A stretch of 64,000 nt of DNA from Acidobacteria bacterium RIFCSPLOWO2_12_FULL_66_21 (lineage in GTDB: Bacteria; Acidobacteriota; Vicinamibacteria; Vicinamibacterales; 2-12-FULL-66-21), in the NCBI GenBank assembly GCA_001767455.1, contig MELC01000022.1, positions 16,010 to 80,009 of the forward strand, given 5' to 3'. A program made the translations under genes and the position numbers. Shown piece after piece: positions 19,786-28,254 of this stretch. Positions within the stretch are counted from its first letter, which is position 1, and the number at the start of each line of letters is the position of its first letter. A model generated the notes under the pieces. That model had not been told where the DNA came from, did no database searches, and saw only the letters and a list, made by a program, of their open reading frames with translations.

Positions 19786-20169
19786 TCAAGTCCCCGAACC
19801 ACGCAGCGCGGGCAGGAGGAGCAGGATGATCTGCACGATGCTCAGCAGGGTGCCGAACGGAAGATACCAGAGACCGAGTGCCGCGCAGGCGAACATCCCC
19901 CACCAGGCCCACCGCCACCCCAACGCAAAGCACACCACGACCGCGAGCCATGCAACTCCGAGCACGAGATGAACGGATTTCATCAGAGTCGATCGCGGTT
20001 CGATCCCTGCCGCCGAAACGAGGCCGGCCCACGGCCCGAGCTGCCCGGCGTGCGGTCCCGTCCCCGGTGTCACGTAGTCCCCGAGCACGAGCGCACGACC
20101 ACCGTCGAAGGCCAGCCAGCCAGCCTCGATACAGGCCAGGACGACGACGACCCATGCGAGCCAATGCAT
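19786..20169 (-). CDS. Multi-TM membrane protein
   Basis: 128-codon frame from ATG 20169, several hydrophobic helices. Confidence 0.55.
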   Translation of the reverse strand: MHWLAWVVVVLACIEAGWLAFDGGRALVLGDYVTPGTGPHAGQLGPWAGLVSAAGIEPRSTLMKSVHLVLGVAWLAVVVCFALGWRWAWWGMFACAALGLWYLPFGTLLSIVQIILLLLPALRGSGT

Positions 20170-20245
20170 CCTTGGACCTGATACAGGCTCTTCGGTTTCT
20201 TCGATGATTCTTTCGTTCAAGAGGCCGTCTGACGTGCGGCCTGGG

Positions 20246-20923
20246 CTACAAGCCGAAAAACCCGAGCGCGGCCCACGTCTGCAGCTTCGAGGCGAGCGGC
20301 AGCGCGAGGCGCTGGTTCTGCTCGGGGACGCGTTCCCTGGCCTCGAACCGGCGCACCACCACGGTCGCGTCGGGCACGCCGGCGAGCACCTCTGATACGT
20401 CCACCTGGGACAAGCGCAGCCCCGCTGCATAATAGAGTTGTTTGCGAACCCACTCGAACTCCTCCTTCGAGAAGTTCGCTCGATTCATCGCATCGATCTG
20501 CGCCACCTTGGCATTCAGATAGACACCCTTGATGTCTCCGAACGCGAGCAGTGCGGTCTGGACCGACAGAGCGTGTGTTTCGCGCGCCCGCTCCAGATCC
20601 GCCTGGCTCCGCGCCAGGACTGCGATTCCGGCCGCCAGTTGCTTCTGGACTTCTTCCTCCACGACAGCGAACTTCGCGGTCTGCTCCGCGGTGAGTTCCC
20701 CGGAGGCCGGCGCCAGAAACTCAGCGCGGTTCTGCAGCCGCCGCTCTTCGAGCGTTTTCCCGCCAGCCATGGCCATGAGCGGCGAACCGAGGGGCCGGTA
20801 CACTTTCACGTAGAAGGCGGTTCCCGCCGCGCCGACGACCAGCAGGAGCACGCCAGCCCCAATCAGGAGAGCGACTCCGGTTCTCTTCATGTCGCGCCTC
20901 GGCTTCAAACAGTCGCGGTCCAA
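20246..20923 (-). CDS. Membrane-anchored protein of unknown function
   Basis: 225 aa, N-terminal TM then helical soluble domain. Confidence 0.55.
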   Translation of the reverse strand: MDRDCLKPRRDMKRTGVALLIGAGVLLLVVGAAGTAFYVKVYRPLGSPLMAMAGGKTLEERRLQNRAEFLAPASGELTAEQTAKFAVVEEEVQKQLAAGIAVLARSQADLERARETHALSVQTALLAFGDIKGVYLNAKVAQIDAMNRANFSKEEFEWVRKQLYYAAGLRLSQVDVSEVLAGVPDATVVVRRFEARERVPEQNQRLALPLASKLQTWAALGFFGL

Positions 20924-21080
20924 AACCCGCCAATCGGCACCCTACGCCAGTCAGACTCTTTACTTTCATTGGCTTTGGCATGTTGCTCCTCCAACCATGC
21001 GCCGATGGGTACCGTTCGTCGAACTCGCTCCATCGTTCGCCGGCGCCGTCAGATGCATCTGGCTCTGATGTGGCGCCGCC

Positions 21081-21500
21081 TCAAGCGGGCTCTACGCCCA
21101 TGAGACGTCGAATGGGCAGGTTGTCTGCGTACACTCGCCACATCGCCACTTGGCCATCACGTATCTCTGCCAGCCAGGCGGCAGGGACCTCCCACGTGCC
21201 GGCCTGCCTACCGGAACTTCCGCCGGCGAATGTTCCTCCGGCTGCGCCGAACAACGCGACGACTCCGTCGGCCTGAAGCGTCCTCTCGACCTTGATCCAG
21301 TAGTCCGGGACCAGGTCGAAGTAGTGCTTCCAGCCGGCCCGCATGGCGGCACGGCCGGCAACGTGATTGTCGAGGGCATCGATGAACACGTGGTCGTCGG
21401 TCATCAGCTCGCTCAAGCCGACGAGGTCGTGTTCGTTGATCCGGGCCACGAATGCGACCGCTACCTCCGCGGGTCGCATCCCTCCTCCTGAACTCCACAT
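21081..21500 (-). CDS. SnoaL-like / NTF2-fold protein
   Basis: PAEVAVAFVARINEHDLVGLSELMTDDHVFIDALDNHVAGRAAMRAGWKHYFDLVPDYWI. Confidence 0.8.
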   Translation of the reverse strand: MWSSGGGMRPAEVAVAFVARINEHDLVGLSELMTDDHVFIDALDNHVAGRAAMRAGWKHYFDLVPDYWIKVERTLQADGVVALFGAAGGTFAGGSSGRQAGTWEVPAAWLAEIRDGQVAMWRVYADNLPIRRLMGVEPA

Positions 21501-21513
21501 GACGTCGGGCGTC

Positions 21514-21712
21514 TCAGCCGCAGCGGCTCATGATCGCACCGGCCGCCGTCGACTGCAAACCGATGTTCGCCGGCGTCGCGCTGTCTACCACCTCGACGCT
21601 CACATCCGGCAGCACCGTTGACTGACCATCATCCCGCAAGACGCTGATCTGGGCTGTCGGATTGATCGGCGATACGAACGTGACGACAAAACCCGGTGCA
21701 GCCGCTTGTTCG
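21514..21712 (-). pseudogene. Fragment of a VOC (glyoxalase-like) domain with an attC-like 3' end
   Basis: AAAPGFVVTFVSPINPTAQISVLRDDGQSTVLPDVSVEVVDS, then NIGLQSTAAGAIMSRCG*; no complete domain or clear start. Confidence 0.5.
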
Positions 21713-21754
21713 GCAGCGCCGGTGTGATTGTGTCGAAGCCCGTGTCTCCACCCC

Positions 21755-22192
21755 TCATCGACTGGCGGCCTGATACCAGCGCCGCAGGCCCAGGGCGACC
21801 AGCGCGCCCGCGCAGAGACCCGGCAGTGTCGCCGCCACGTCGCGCCAGTCGAACGTATATATCCTCCGCACGAATGGCAGAATCTGCGCGAATTCCAACC
21901 CAAGCGCGACGGTCCCGGCCAGCCGCGTCGCCCGAGCGATCGTGAGGCGCGCGAATCGGCGCTCGCTGGACAGGATCACAAGCAGCAGTCCCGCCGGACC
22001 GATGAGGCTCGGTGCAATCCCGAAGACCACCGGATCGATGCCCAAGTCAAGACGGCGCGCTTCTTTGACCGGCAGGATCAGCACCCAGCAGATTGCACCG
22101 ATGTACCCGTACATGCGCTTCAGCCGCTGAGACGCGCTAACAGTAGGTGCCGGCTGCATTCTGAGTGTCGGTCGGAAGAGGTGATCCAGCAT
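21755..22192 (-). CDS. Multi-TM membrane protein
   Basis: MLDHLFRPTLRMQ...hydrophobic segments. Confidence 0.5.
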   Translation of the reverse strand: MLDHLFRPTLRMQPAPTVSASQRLKRMYGYIGAICWVLILPVKEARRLDLGIDPVVFGIAPSLIGPAGLLLVILSSERRFARLTIARATRLAGTVALGLEFAQILPFVRRIYTFDWRDVAATLPGLCAGALVALGLRRWYQAASR

Positions 22193-22232
22193 TACTGAGC
22201 CGAGAATCGCAGACGGTACCGTCGCCGGTCGA

Positions 22233-22763
22233 TCAGGTCCCTCCGCCAGCCAGCACCCTGGCGATCGCGGTGATGGTATTCCAGTTGCGCGTGGTGACCG
22301 GGACCCCAAAAAGCCGGTCGAACGTGCCAAGGTAGCTGATGACCTTCATGTGGCGCCGGTACACGCCGAAGACGAACCGGTTGTCCCTCGCGAGGATCTT
22401 CAGCAGCCACCTGCCGCTGGAAGGAAAGCTCATGGGCGTCAACGGCGCCGAGCGGGGGCGTTTGGACAGGACGCTCACGAAGCGGACGATGTCGTGTCGA
22501 ACGGGCTGGTCCGCGAAATGATTCTGAGACATCAGTCTGACAATCTCGCGGCCCTCGCAGATCATGATCTCGGTCTCAAAGGGAAGCCTGCGTGCCAATT
22601 CGGCGCGGAGTTGCGCCCGGGTGACAGGCCGCCGGATCACGAAGGTGCCCGCCGCGCCGATGTTGACGGCATCGAGGTGCTTCAGTTGTTCGGCGAGCGG
22701 GCCAGGTCGGAAGATCCTGTGACCGCCGACGTTGACCCCTCTCAGAAGAACCACGAGTGCCAC
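22233..22763 (-). CDS. DUF1697-family protein
   Basis: MALVVLLRGVNVGGHRIFRPGPLAEQLKHLDAVNIGAAGTFVI. Confidence 0.85.
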   Translation of the reverse strand: MALVVLLRGVNVGGHRIFRPGPLAEQLKHLDAVNIGAAGTFVIRRPVTRAQLRAELARRLPFETEIMICEGREIVRLMSQNHFADQPVRHDIVRFVSVLSKRPRSAPLTPMSFPSSGRWLLKILARDNRFVFGVYRRHMKVISYLGTFDRLFGVPVTTRNWNTITAIARVLAGGGT

Positions 22764-22814
22764 GCGTTTCCTCTCGATGTTGTTGACCAGGCTGACCAGC
22801 GTTTCACCGCACGA

Positions 22815-23510
22815 TCAGGGCGCCGCGGGCTTGTCCCACAGAATCGTATAGCGCCACAACGCGTGGTCCAGGACGCGTGCGCCGGGCAGGATCCGATCGG
22901 CGAGCGCCCTGGCTTCATCGAACGAGAGGTATGTCTCGCCGGCGCCATGGCGGGCCCATGCCTCTCGCACGCGACGGCTCGACCGCAGACGGCCGGTGCG
23001 GACCAGGCAAATCAGGAGGGTGTGCGCGAGCGCGCTGCAGGACCGCAGCGTTTCGCGGAGACTGCTGTCGCGCCGAAGGTCCTGGACGATCAAACGGCCT
23101 CCAGGCCGGAGCAGCGCAGCCATTCGCGCGATCGCCATGTCGTAGGGCATGTGGTGAAGCACCGCGGCGGAGACGACGCAGTCGAAGCTGGCTTCGGCGA
23201 GCTCGGCCTCGAGAAAATTGCCGCAGATGAAAGACACGCCCGGGGCATTCTCCGCTCGGCGCGCCCGTTCGATCATCACAGGGGACAGATCGATGCCGAC
23301 CACTTCCCTGCCGTCGGAGGCAATCGCAAACGCAAGACCCCCAAGACCGCAGCCGACGTCGAGCACGCGGACCGTCCCGGCGGGCACGAGAGAGGCCAGG
23401 AACCGATCGCAGCGATCCGAGCCGCTCCCCCGCGGACCGGCGAGCCGCGCGATTTCGTCGAAATCCGCCCGGACGCGTTCGGCGTCGTGCATCGCGTCAG
23501 CGCACGTCAA
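22815..23510 (-). CDS. Class I SAM-dependent methyltransferase
   Basis: VRVLDVGCGLGGLAFAIASDGREVVGIDLSPVMIERAR; FDCVVSAAVLHHM. Confidence 0.88.
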   Translation of the reverse strand: MTCADAMHDAERVRADFDEIARLAGPRGSGSDRCDRFLASLVPAGTVRVLDVGCGLGGLAFAIASDGREVVGIDLSPVMIERARRAENAPGVSFICGNFLEAELAEASFDCVVSAAVLHHMPYDMAIARMAALLRPGGRLIVQDLRRDSSLRETLRSCSALAHTLLICLVRTGRLRSSRRVREAWARHGAGETYLSFDEARALADRILPGARVLDHALWRYTILWDKPAAP

Positions 23511-23534
23511 CAGTCAAGGTGAACGGAGGGACCC

Positions 23535-23569
23535 CGAGCTGCGAGCAACGAGCAACGAGGCACGAATTA
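23535..23569. repeat. Period-7 tandem repeat (CGAGCAA)
   Basis: CGAGCTG CGAGCAA CGAGCAA CGAGGCA CGAATTA. Confidence 0.85.
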
Positions 23570-23878
23570 TTCAGTGCTGAAGGCCTTGCGCGCATGTTGC
23601 GAGTGCAGCTCGTGCAGCAGGCGCATGACGTTGTAGGCGCTCATCTCGACGAGCACCGACGTCACATAGGTGTGCACATCGTCGCTCAGGAGCGGCTCGA
23701 GCTGCTTCATCGCCGCGGTGACGCGCTCCTCCTGCCGCTTCAGCTCCTCGCGCGAGACGACGCCGTCCTCCATCGCGTTTGTGAAGGATTCGAGCTTGGT
23801 GATCTGCTCCTGGATCACGGGATGCTCCGCCCTCTCGTCGAACCAGCTCGTTCGCGCCACGTGCCGCCTCCTTGTCAT
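23567..23878 (-). CDS. Small helical protein, last gene of AAA/ABC/PspA/vWA operon
   Basis: 103 aa; start abuts stop of the AAA+ gene. Confidence 0.65.
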   Translation of the reverse strand: MTRRRHVARTSWFDERAEHPVIQEQITKLESFTNAMEDGVVSREELKRQEERVTAAMKQLEPLLSDDVHTYVTSVLVEMSAYNVMRLLHELHSQHARKAFSTE

Positions 23879-25651
23879 TCAGAGTGCGTTGACCAGTTGT
23901 TTGATCGCCGTCAGCCGCTCCTGCAGCTTCGCGCGGCCGCCGTCCGCGTCGATGCGCGCTGCAATCTGCGGCGGCAGGAACTGGCGATCCGTGCACTCGA
24001 GGATCGCCGCCGTCTCCTGCAGATCCCGCTCGAGCCCCTGCGTGGACGGCATGAACTCCGCCACGACCTGCGCCAGCGCCTCGCGCGTGATGTGATCGCT
24101 TCCCGCGATCAGCGACCGCCGCCACGCGCGGCCGACCATGCCCTCGATGTCCGCTCCCGACAGGTGCCCGCGCTGCGGGATCGGCGGCACGTCTTCCGGC
24201 GCGAGCCGCGATCCCATCTTGCCCGCCAGGATCAGGAACATCTTCCTGATCTCCTCGTCGTCGGTCGGGTAGAAGAGCGGAATGTGCACCTCCGCGCGTC
24301 CCTGGCGCTTGAGGTCGATCGGCAGCAGATCGGGGCGCGCCGTCAGCAGCATCCAGATGATCTGGCCGCGATACCGGGTGTCGCCCATCTGCGCCGCGAT
24401 CATCCCGAACACGCGGCTCGACGTGCCGGAGTCCCCTTCCGCCTCGCGGCTCCCCAGCGCCGCGTCCGCTTCGTCGACGACGACGACGACGGGCCCCATC
24501 GCGCGCAGCACCGCGAGCACGCGCTCGAGGTTCCCTTCGGTCTCGCCGACGTACTTCGACCTGAAGTTCTTGAGGACGACGCAGGGAACGCCGATCTCGC
24601 CGCTGAGGCACTGCGCGATGAACGACTTCCCCGTCCCGACCGGCCCGCAAATCAGATATCCCATCGGCAGGCTGTCGAGCGCGCCGCGCTTGAGCAGCGC
24701 CGCGTCCTCTCGCAGCCGCGCCTTGGCCGCCTCGTGGCCGACGACCGTGTCGAGCGTCCACTTCGGCTCGATGAACTCCAGCAGCCCGTGGCACTGGCGC
24801 TCGAGCAGCCGCTTCTTCAGCGCGCGGAACACGACCGCGTCGAGTCGTCGCCCGGCCTCCCTCGCGGACCGGACGAGGACGTTGAGGTCCGTGAGCGAGA
24901 TGCCCGCGGTCAGCTTCGCCAGCTCGGTCGCGTTGAAGTCCGAGAATCGCTGGAGCTCCTCAGCGGGCACCGTCGTCTCGAGAAACGCGTGGCGCTCCCG
25001 CTCGGCGGGCAACGGCACCTCGATGGAGGCGACGTGCGGGTTGCCGGTCAGACGATCGTTCAGGTCCACGAGCTTCTCGTCGATCAGCACGAACGCCATG
25101 TTCAAGCGCTTGACGTGCGGGCTCATCGCCCAGTTCAGCATCGTCACGAGCTGCGACGAGGACTGGAGGCTGAGCCGGCCGGGCTCGCCCGACGGGAACA
25201 CGTAGGACGCCTGGTCCATGATGAGGGCGAGGCTCAGGCGATCGTCCTGCGGCGCCATGATGTTGTTGCGGACGAACCGGTCGATCGCGGCAAACGTCGC
25301 GGCAGGATCCTTGGACAGCGCGCTGAGATCGCCGACCTTGCGGTTGGCGAGCGGCACGATCTCCTTCAGCCGCTTCTCGTCGCGCCCCGCGAAGGCGCGA
25401 AGGCCCTGGCCGAGGTCGTAGTGCAGCACGATCGACCAGCGCCCGAACACCTGCTCGGTGAGGAACTCGGCGAGACTGCCGGTCCGCGCCGGCTCGGATT
25501 CGCTGATCTTGAAGAGGTCGTAGGTGTTGCCATGGAGGATGAACGCCGACGTGGTGCCGGAGAAATACAGGTCCGCGAGCTGCGACGCCCACGCGGGAAA
25601 CCACTCAGGGAGCGTCTCCGGACGCCGGGGCGTGGCCGACTCAGGCGTCAT
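23879..25651 (-). CDS. AAA+ ATPase with extended N-terminal domain
   Basis: Walker A GPVGTGKS; Walker B VVVVVDEADAAL; VVGHEAAKARLREDAALLKRG. Confidence 0.88.
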   Translation of the reverse strand: MTPESATPRRPETLPEWFPAWASQLADLYFSGTTSAFILHGNTYDLFKISESEPARTGSLAEFLTEQVFGRWSIVLHYDLGQGLRAFAGRDEKRLKEIVPLANRKVGDLSALSKDPAATFAAIDRFVRNNIMAPQDDRLSLALIMDQASYVFPSGEPGRLSLQSSSQLVTMLNWAMSPHVKRLNMAFVLIDEKLVDLNDRLTGNPHVASIEVPLPAERERHAFLETTVPAEELQRFSDFNATELAKLTAGISLTDLNVLVRSAREAGRRLDAVVFRALKKRLLERQCHGLLEFIEPKWTLDTVVGHEAAKARLREDAALLKRGALDSLPMGYLICGPVGTGKSFIAQCLSGEIGVPCVVLKNFRSKYVGETEGNLERVLAVLRAMGPVVVVVDEADAALGSREAEGDSGTSSRVFGMIAAQMGDTRYRGQIIWMLLTARPDLLPIDLKRQGRAEVHIPLFYPTDDEEIRKMFLILAGKMGSRLAPEDVPPIPQRGHLSGADIEGMVGRAWRRSLIAGSDHITREALAQVVAEFMPSTQGLERDLQETAAILECTDRQFLPPQIAARIDADGGRAKLQERLTAIKQLVNAL

Positions 25652-26567
25652 TGCGGAGGACCTCGCGGAGATCGGTCTCGAGGATCGCCGGCGGCTCTTC
25701 GAGCTGGTCCGCGAGTCCCGTCAGGTGCTGCAGCTCGCTGACCGCCTTTTCCGTCTGCCGCATGCTCTCGGCGGCCGAATCGACCTGGCTGCTGAGGAAA
25801 TCCGGATCCTGGCGATTGACGGCCATTTCGGCGAGCGCCTGGATCTTCCCCTCGATGCGATCCAGCTCGATCGACACGAACTCGCCGTTCTTCTTCGCGC
25901 GCGCGAAGTTGTCGAGCCGCAGCTCCGCCATCGCGATGCTGTCCTGGAGCGACCGCACGATCCGCTCGTCGCCCCCCGTCTGCGCGGCGGCGAAGTTCTT
26001 CCTGAGCTCCTCCAGCCGCGACGTGATGTCCTGCCCGTCCATGCTCTGTAGGAACCGATCGAGCGCGGTCTTCGACACGAGCAGGCGAAGGAACAGCCAG
26101 AGCAGCCGATCGAGTCCCGGCGTGCGGATCTCCTCCGCCGAGTTCGCCTGGACGCCGGTCGCGCCGCGCACGCCCGCCGCGATGCCGCGCATGTCCACGC
26201 ACCGGGCGTGCAGCCGCTCGAACCGGCGGCGCGCGTCCAGCGGCAGTCCGCCCAGCATCGTGACGAGCGAGACCGGCGGCGCGGCCGGCGCCTGGTCGTC
26301 GCCGCCTCCCGTCCGAGCCGCATGCGCCTTCGCATCGATGGCCGCGCGGAACCGCGGCACCGAGATCAACCCGGTCAGGTACGTGACTTCTCCAGCCGCC
26401 ACGAGCGGGAGCAGCACCGGCGCGAGCGGCGTCAGCGCGGCCGCGGCCGTGCCGCCGACAAAGAACAGCAGGTTCCAGCGGAAGAGGAACGCCTCCCGCA
26501 GGTACTCCTTGAGGCCGGCGCCTTCCGGCGTGGTCCCTGCCGTTGTTCCGAGAGGATCTCTGTTCAT
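25641..26567 (-). CDS. Two-TM protein with long coiled-coil region
   Basis: FRWNLLFFVGGTAAAALTPLAPVLLPLVAAGEVTYLTGL then helical C-terminus; overlaps AAA+ gene by 11 nt. Confidence 0.7.
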   Translation of the reverse strand: MNRDPLGTTAGTTPEGAGLKEYLREAFLFRWNLLFFVGGTAAAALTPLAPVLLPLVAAGEVTYLTGLISVPRFRAAIDAKAHAARTGGGDDQAPAAPPVSLVTMLGGLPLDARRRFERLHARCVDMRGIAAGVRGATGVQANSAEEIRTPGLDRLLWLFLRLLVSKTALDRFLQSMDGQDITSRLEELRKNFAAAQTGGDERIVRSLQDSIAMAELRLDNFARAKKNGEFVSIELDRIEGKIQALAEMAVNRQDPDFLSSQVDSAAESMRQTEKAVSELQHLTGLADQLEEPPAILETDLREVLRNDA

Positions 26568-26584
26568 CAGTAGTCGCTAAAGAA

Positions 26585-26637
26585 CAGTGTCCATCCGTGT
26601 CCTTCCCTGGTGATAGCTCTGTGTGCGTCCGTGTTTC
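26585..26637. repeat. Period-9 TCCGTGTCC-type repeat inside the operon
   Basis: GTGTCCATCCGTGTCCTTCCCTGG...GTGTGCGTCCGTG in the gap between two operon genes. Confidence 0.55.
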
Positions 26638-27433
26638 AATCTCCGGCCTTGGTGGACGTTTCGAGCTTCTCGATCAAATCCCGGATCTCGAACACCAGAT
26701 CGACGAACGATCGCTCGCGCTGCATCTCCTTCGGCGGCCGATCGGGGGGCGGCACCTGCATTTCCCGCAGGATGGTCCCCGGCGCCGACGAGAACACGTA
26801 CACGCGGTCACCAAGGTACACCGCTTCCTCGATCGAGTGTGTCACGAAGAACACGGTCGCCTGCGCTTCCCGCCACAGGTTGACGAGCAGCTCCTGCATG
26901 TTCAGGCGCGTCGTCGGATCGAGCGCGCCGAACGGCTCGTCCATCAAGATGATGCGCGGCGAGAGGATCAGCGTGCGCGCGATGGCCACCCGCTGGCGCA
27001 TGCCGCCGGACAGCTCGTGGGGATACTTCGGCGCGTCGCGCGTGATGTCGAGGCCGACCTTCGCGATCCACTCGCGGGCGCGCTCCCGCCGCTCCTTCGC
27101 CGCCACGCCGCGGCACTCGAGGCCGAACGCGACGTTGTCCTGCACCGTGCGGTTGTCGAACGACGTGTAGTCCTGGAAGACCATGCTGCGATCGGAGCCC
27201 GGGGGCCCGACCGGCTTGTCGGCGACGAGAACGGCTCCCTCGCTGGCCGGGTGGTGCGGCGGCAGCCCCGCGATGAGCCGCAGCACGGTGGACTTGCCGC
27301 AACCCGACGGCCCGAGGATCGCGATGAACTCCCCCTTGCCGGGGCGGTCGTCGACGGTGAAGTTGACGTCGCGGATCACCGTCGTCGCGCCGAAGCGCTT
27401 CGTCACGTTCTGGAACTGGACGACGTTCGGCAT
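26636..27433 (-). CDS. ABC transporter ATP-binding protein (nitrate/sulfonate/taurine type)
   Basis: ILGPSGCGKSTVLRLIAGL; LSGGMRQRVAIARTLILSPRIILMDEPFGALD. Confidence 0.9.
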   Translation of the reverse strand: MPNVVQFQNVTKRFGATTVIRDVNFTVDDRPGKGEFIAILGPSGCGKSTVLRLIAGLPPHHPASEGAVLVADKPVGPPGSDRSMVFQDYTSFDNRTVQDNVAFGLECRGVAAKERRERAREWIAKVGLDITRDAPKYPHELSGGMRQRVAIARTLILSPRIILMDEPFGALDPTTRLNMQELLVNLWREAQATVFFVTHSIEEAVYLGDRVYVFSSAPGTILREMQVPPPDRPPKEMQRERSFVDLVFEIRDLIEKLETSTKAGD

Positions 27434-28254
27434 CACTCCTCGACGACGCGGTAGGGGAACAGGCCGCGCTGGAACCAGAAGAGGAGGCGGTCGATGCCAA
27501 AGGCCAGCAGCCCGATGATGAGCAGGATCAGGATGATGTGCTCGGACAGTCCGCGGCGCTGGCTCGTCATCAGCAGGTAGCCGAGGCCGTGCTTCGCGTT
27601 GATCAGCTCGGCGAGCATGATGTAGCCGAACGCGAGGCCGAACAGGTGGCGCAGGCTGTTGTAGATGTCGGGCAGCGCCATCGGGACGAGCACCTTCCGC
27701 ACGATCTGCGAGGAGCTGGCGCCGAGGGTCTGCGCGGTTTCGACGTAGCGGTCCGGCACCGCCGTGATCGCGGCCACGACGTCCGAGTACACGAACGGCA
27801 CGCACGCGATGAAGATGAACATCACCTTCTGCGTCTCGTCGATGCCGAACCAGAGAATGGTGAGCGGGATCAGCGCGGCGACCGGGAGGTTCCGGCCGAA
27901 GAGCGCGAGCGGCGCGCCGGCCGCCTGCACGACGCGCCACGAACCGGCGACGATGCCGATGGGGATCCCGACGGCGGCGGCAAGCCCGAAGCCCACGAGG
28001 ACGCGTTGGAGCGTCGCCGCGATGCTCTCGACGAGGCCGCGGTCCTTCCACAGCGACGGAAAGCTGCGGAACACCTCGAGCGGGCTCGGCAGGATCACCG
28101 GAGACACGAAGCGGTTTTCAGGGCTGGCGCCGTAGGTCGCGAGCCACCAGAGCAGGAGTACGAAGGCCACTCCGCCCACGCCGACGAGCCGCCGCGCGGT
28201 CGGCCTCGGCGCGACCCTGAGCGCAAACAGCGCCCGTTTCGGTGCGGCGGCCAT
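27433..28254 (-). CDS. ABC transporter permease (SsuC/TauC-like)
   Basis: ETAQTLGASSSQIVRKVLVPMALPDIYNSLRHLFGLAFGYIMLAELINAKHGLGYLL. Confidence 0.9.
   Translation of the reverse strand: MAAAPKRALFALRVAPRPTARRLVGVGGVAFVLLLWWLATYGASPENRFVSPVILPSPLEVFRSFPSLWKDRGLVESIAATLQRVLVGFGLAAAVGIPIGIVAGSWRVVQAAGAPLALFGRNLPVAALIPLTILWFGIDETQKVMFIFIACVPFVYSDVVAAITAVPDRYVETAQTLGASSSQIVRKVLVPMALPDIYNSLRHLFGLAFGYIMLAELINAKHGLGYLLMTSQRRGLSEHIILILLIIGLLAFGIDRLLFWFQRGLFPYRVVEE

Noticed and set aside
17432-23510. Canonical chromosomal integron
   Set aside because: No integrase gene in the window and no consensus GTTRRRY/RYYYAAC sites; only one degenerate attC-like hairpin, so kept as a weak finding only.
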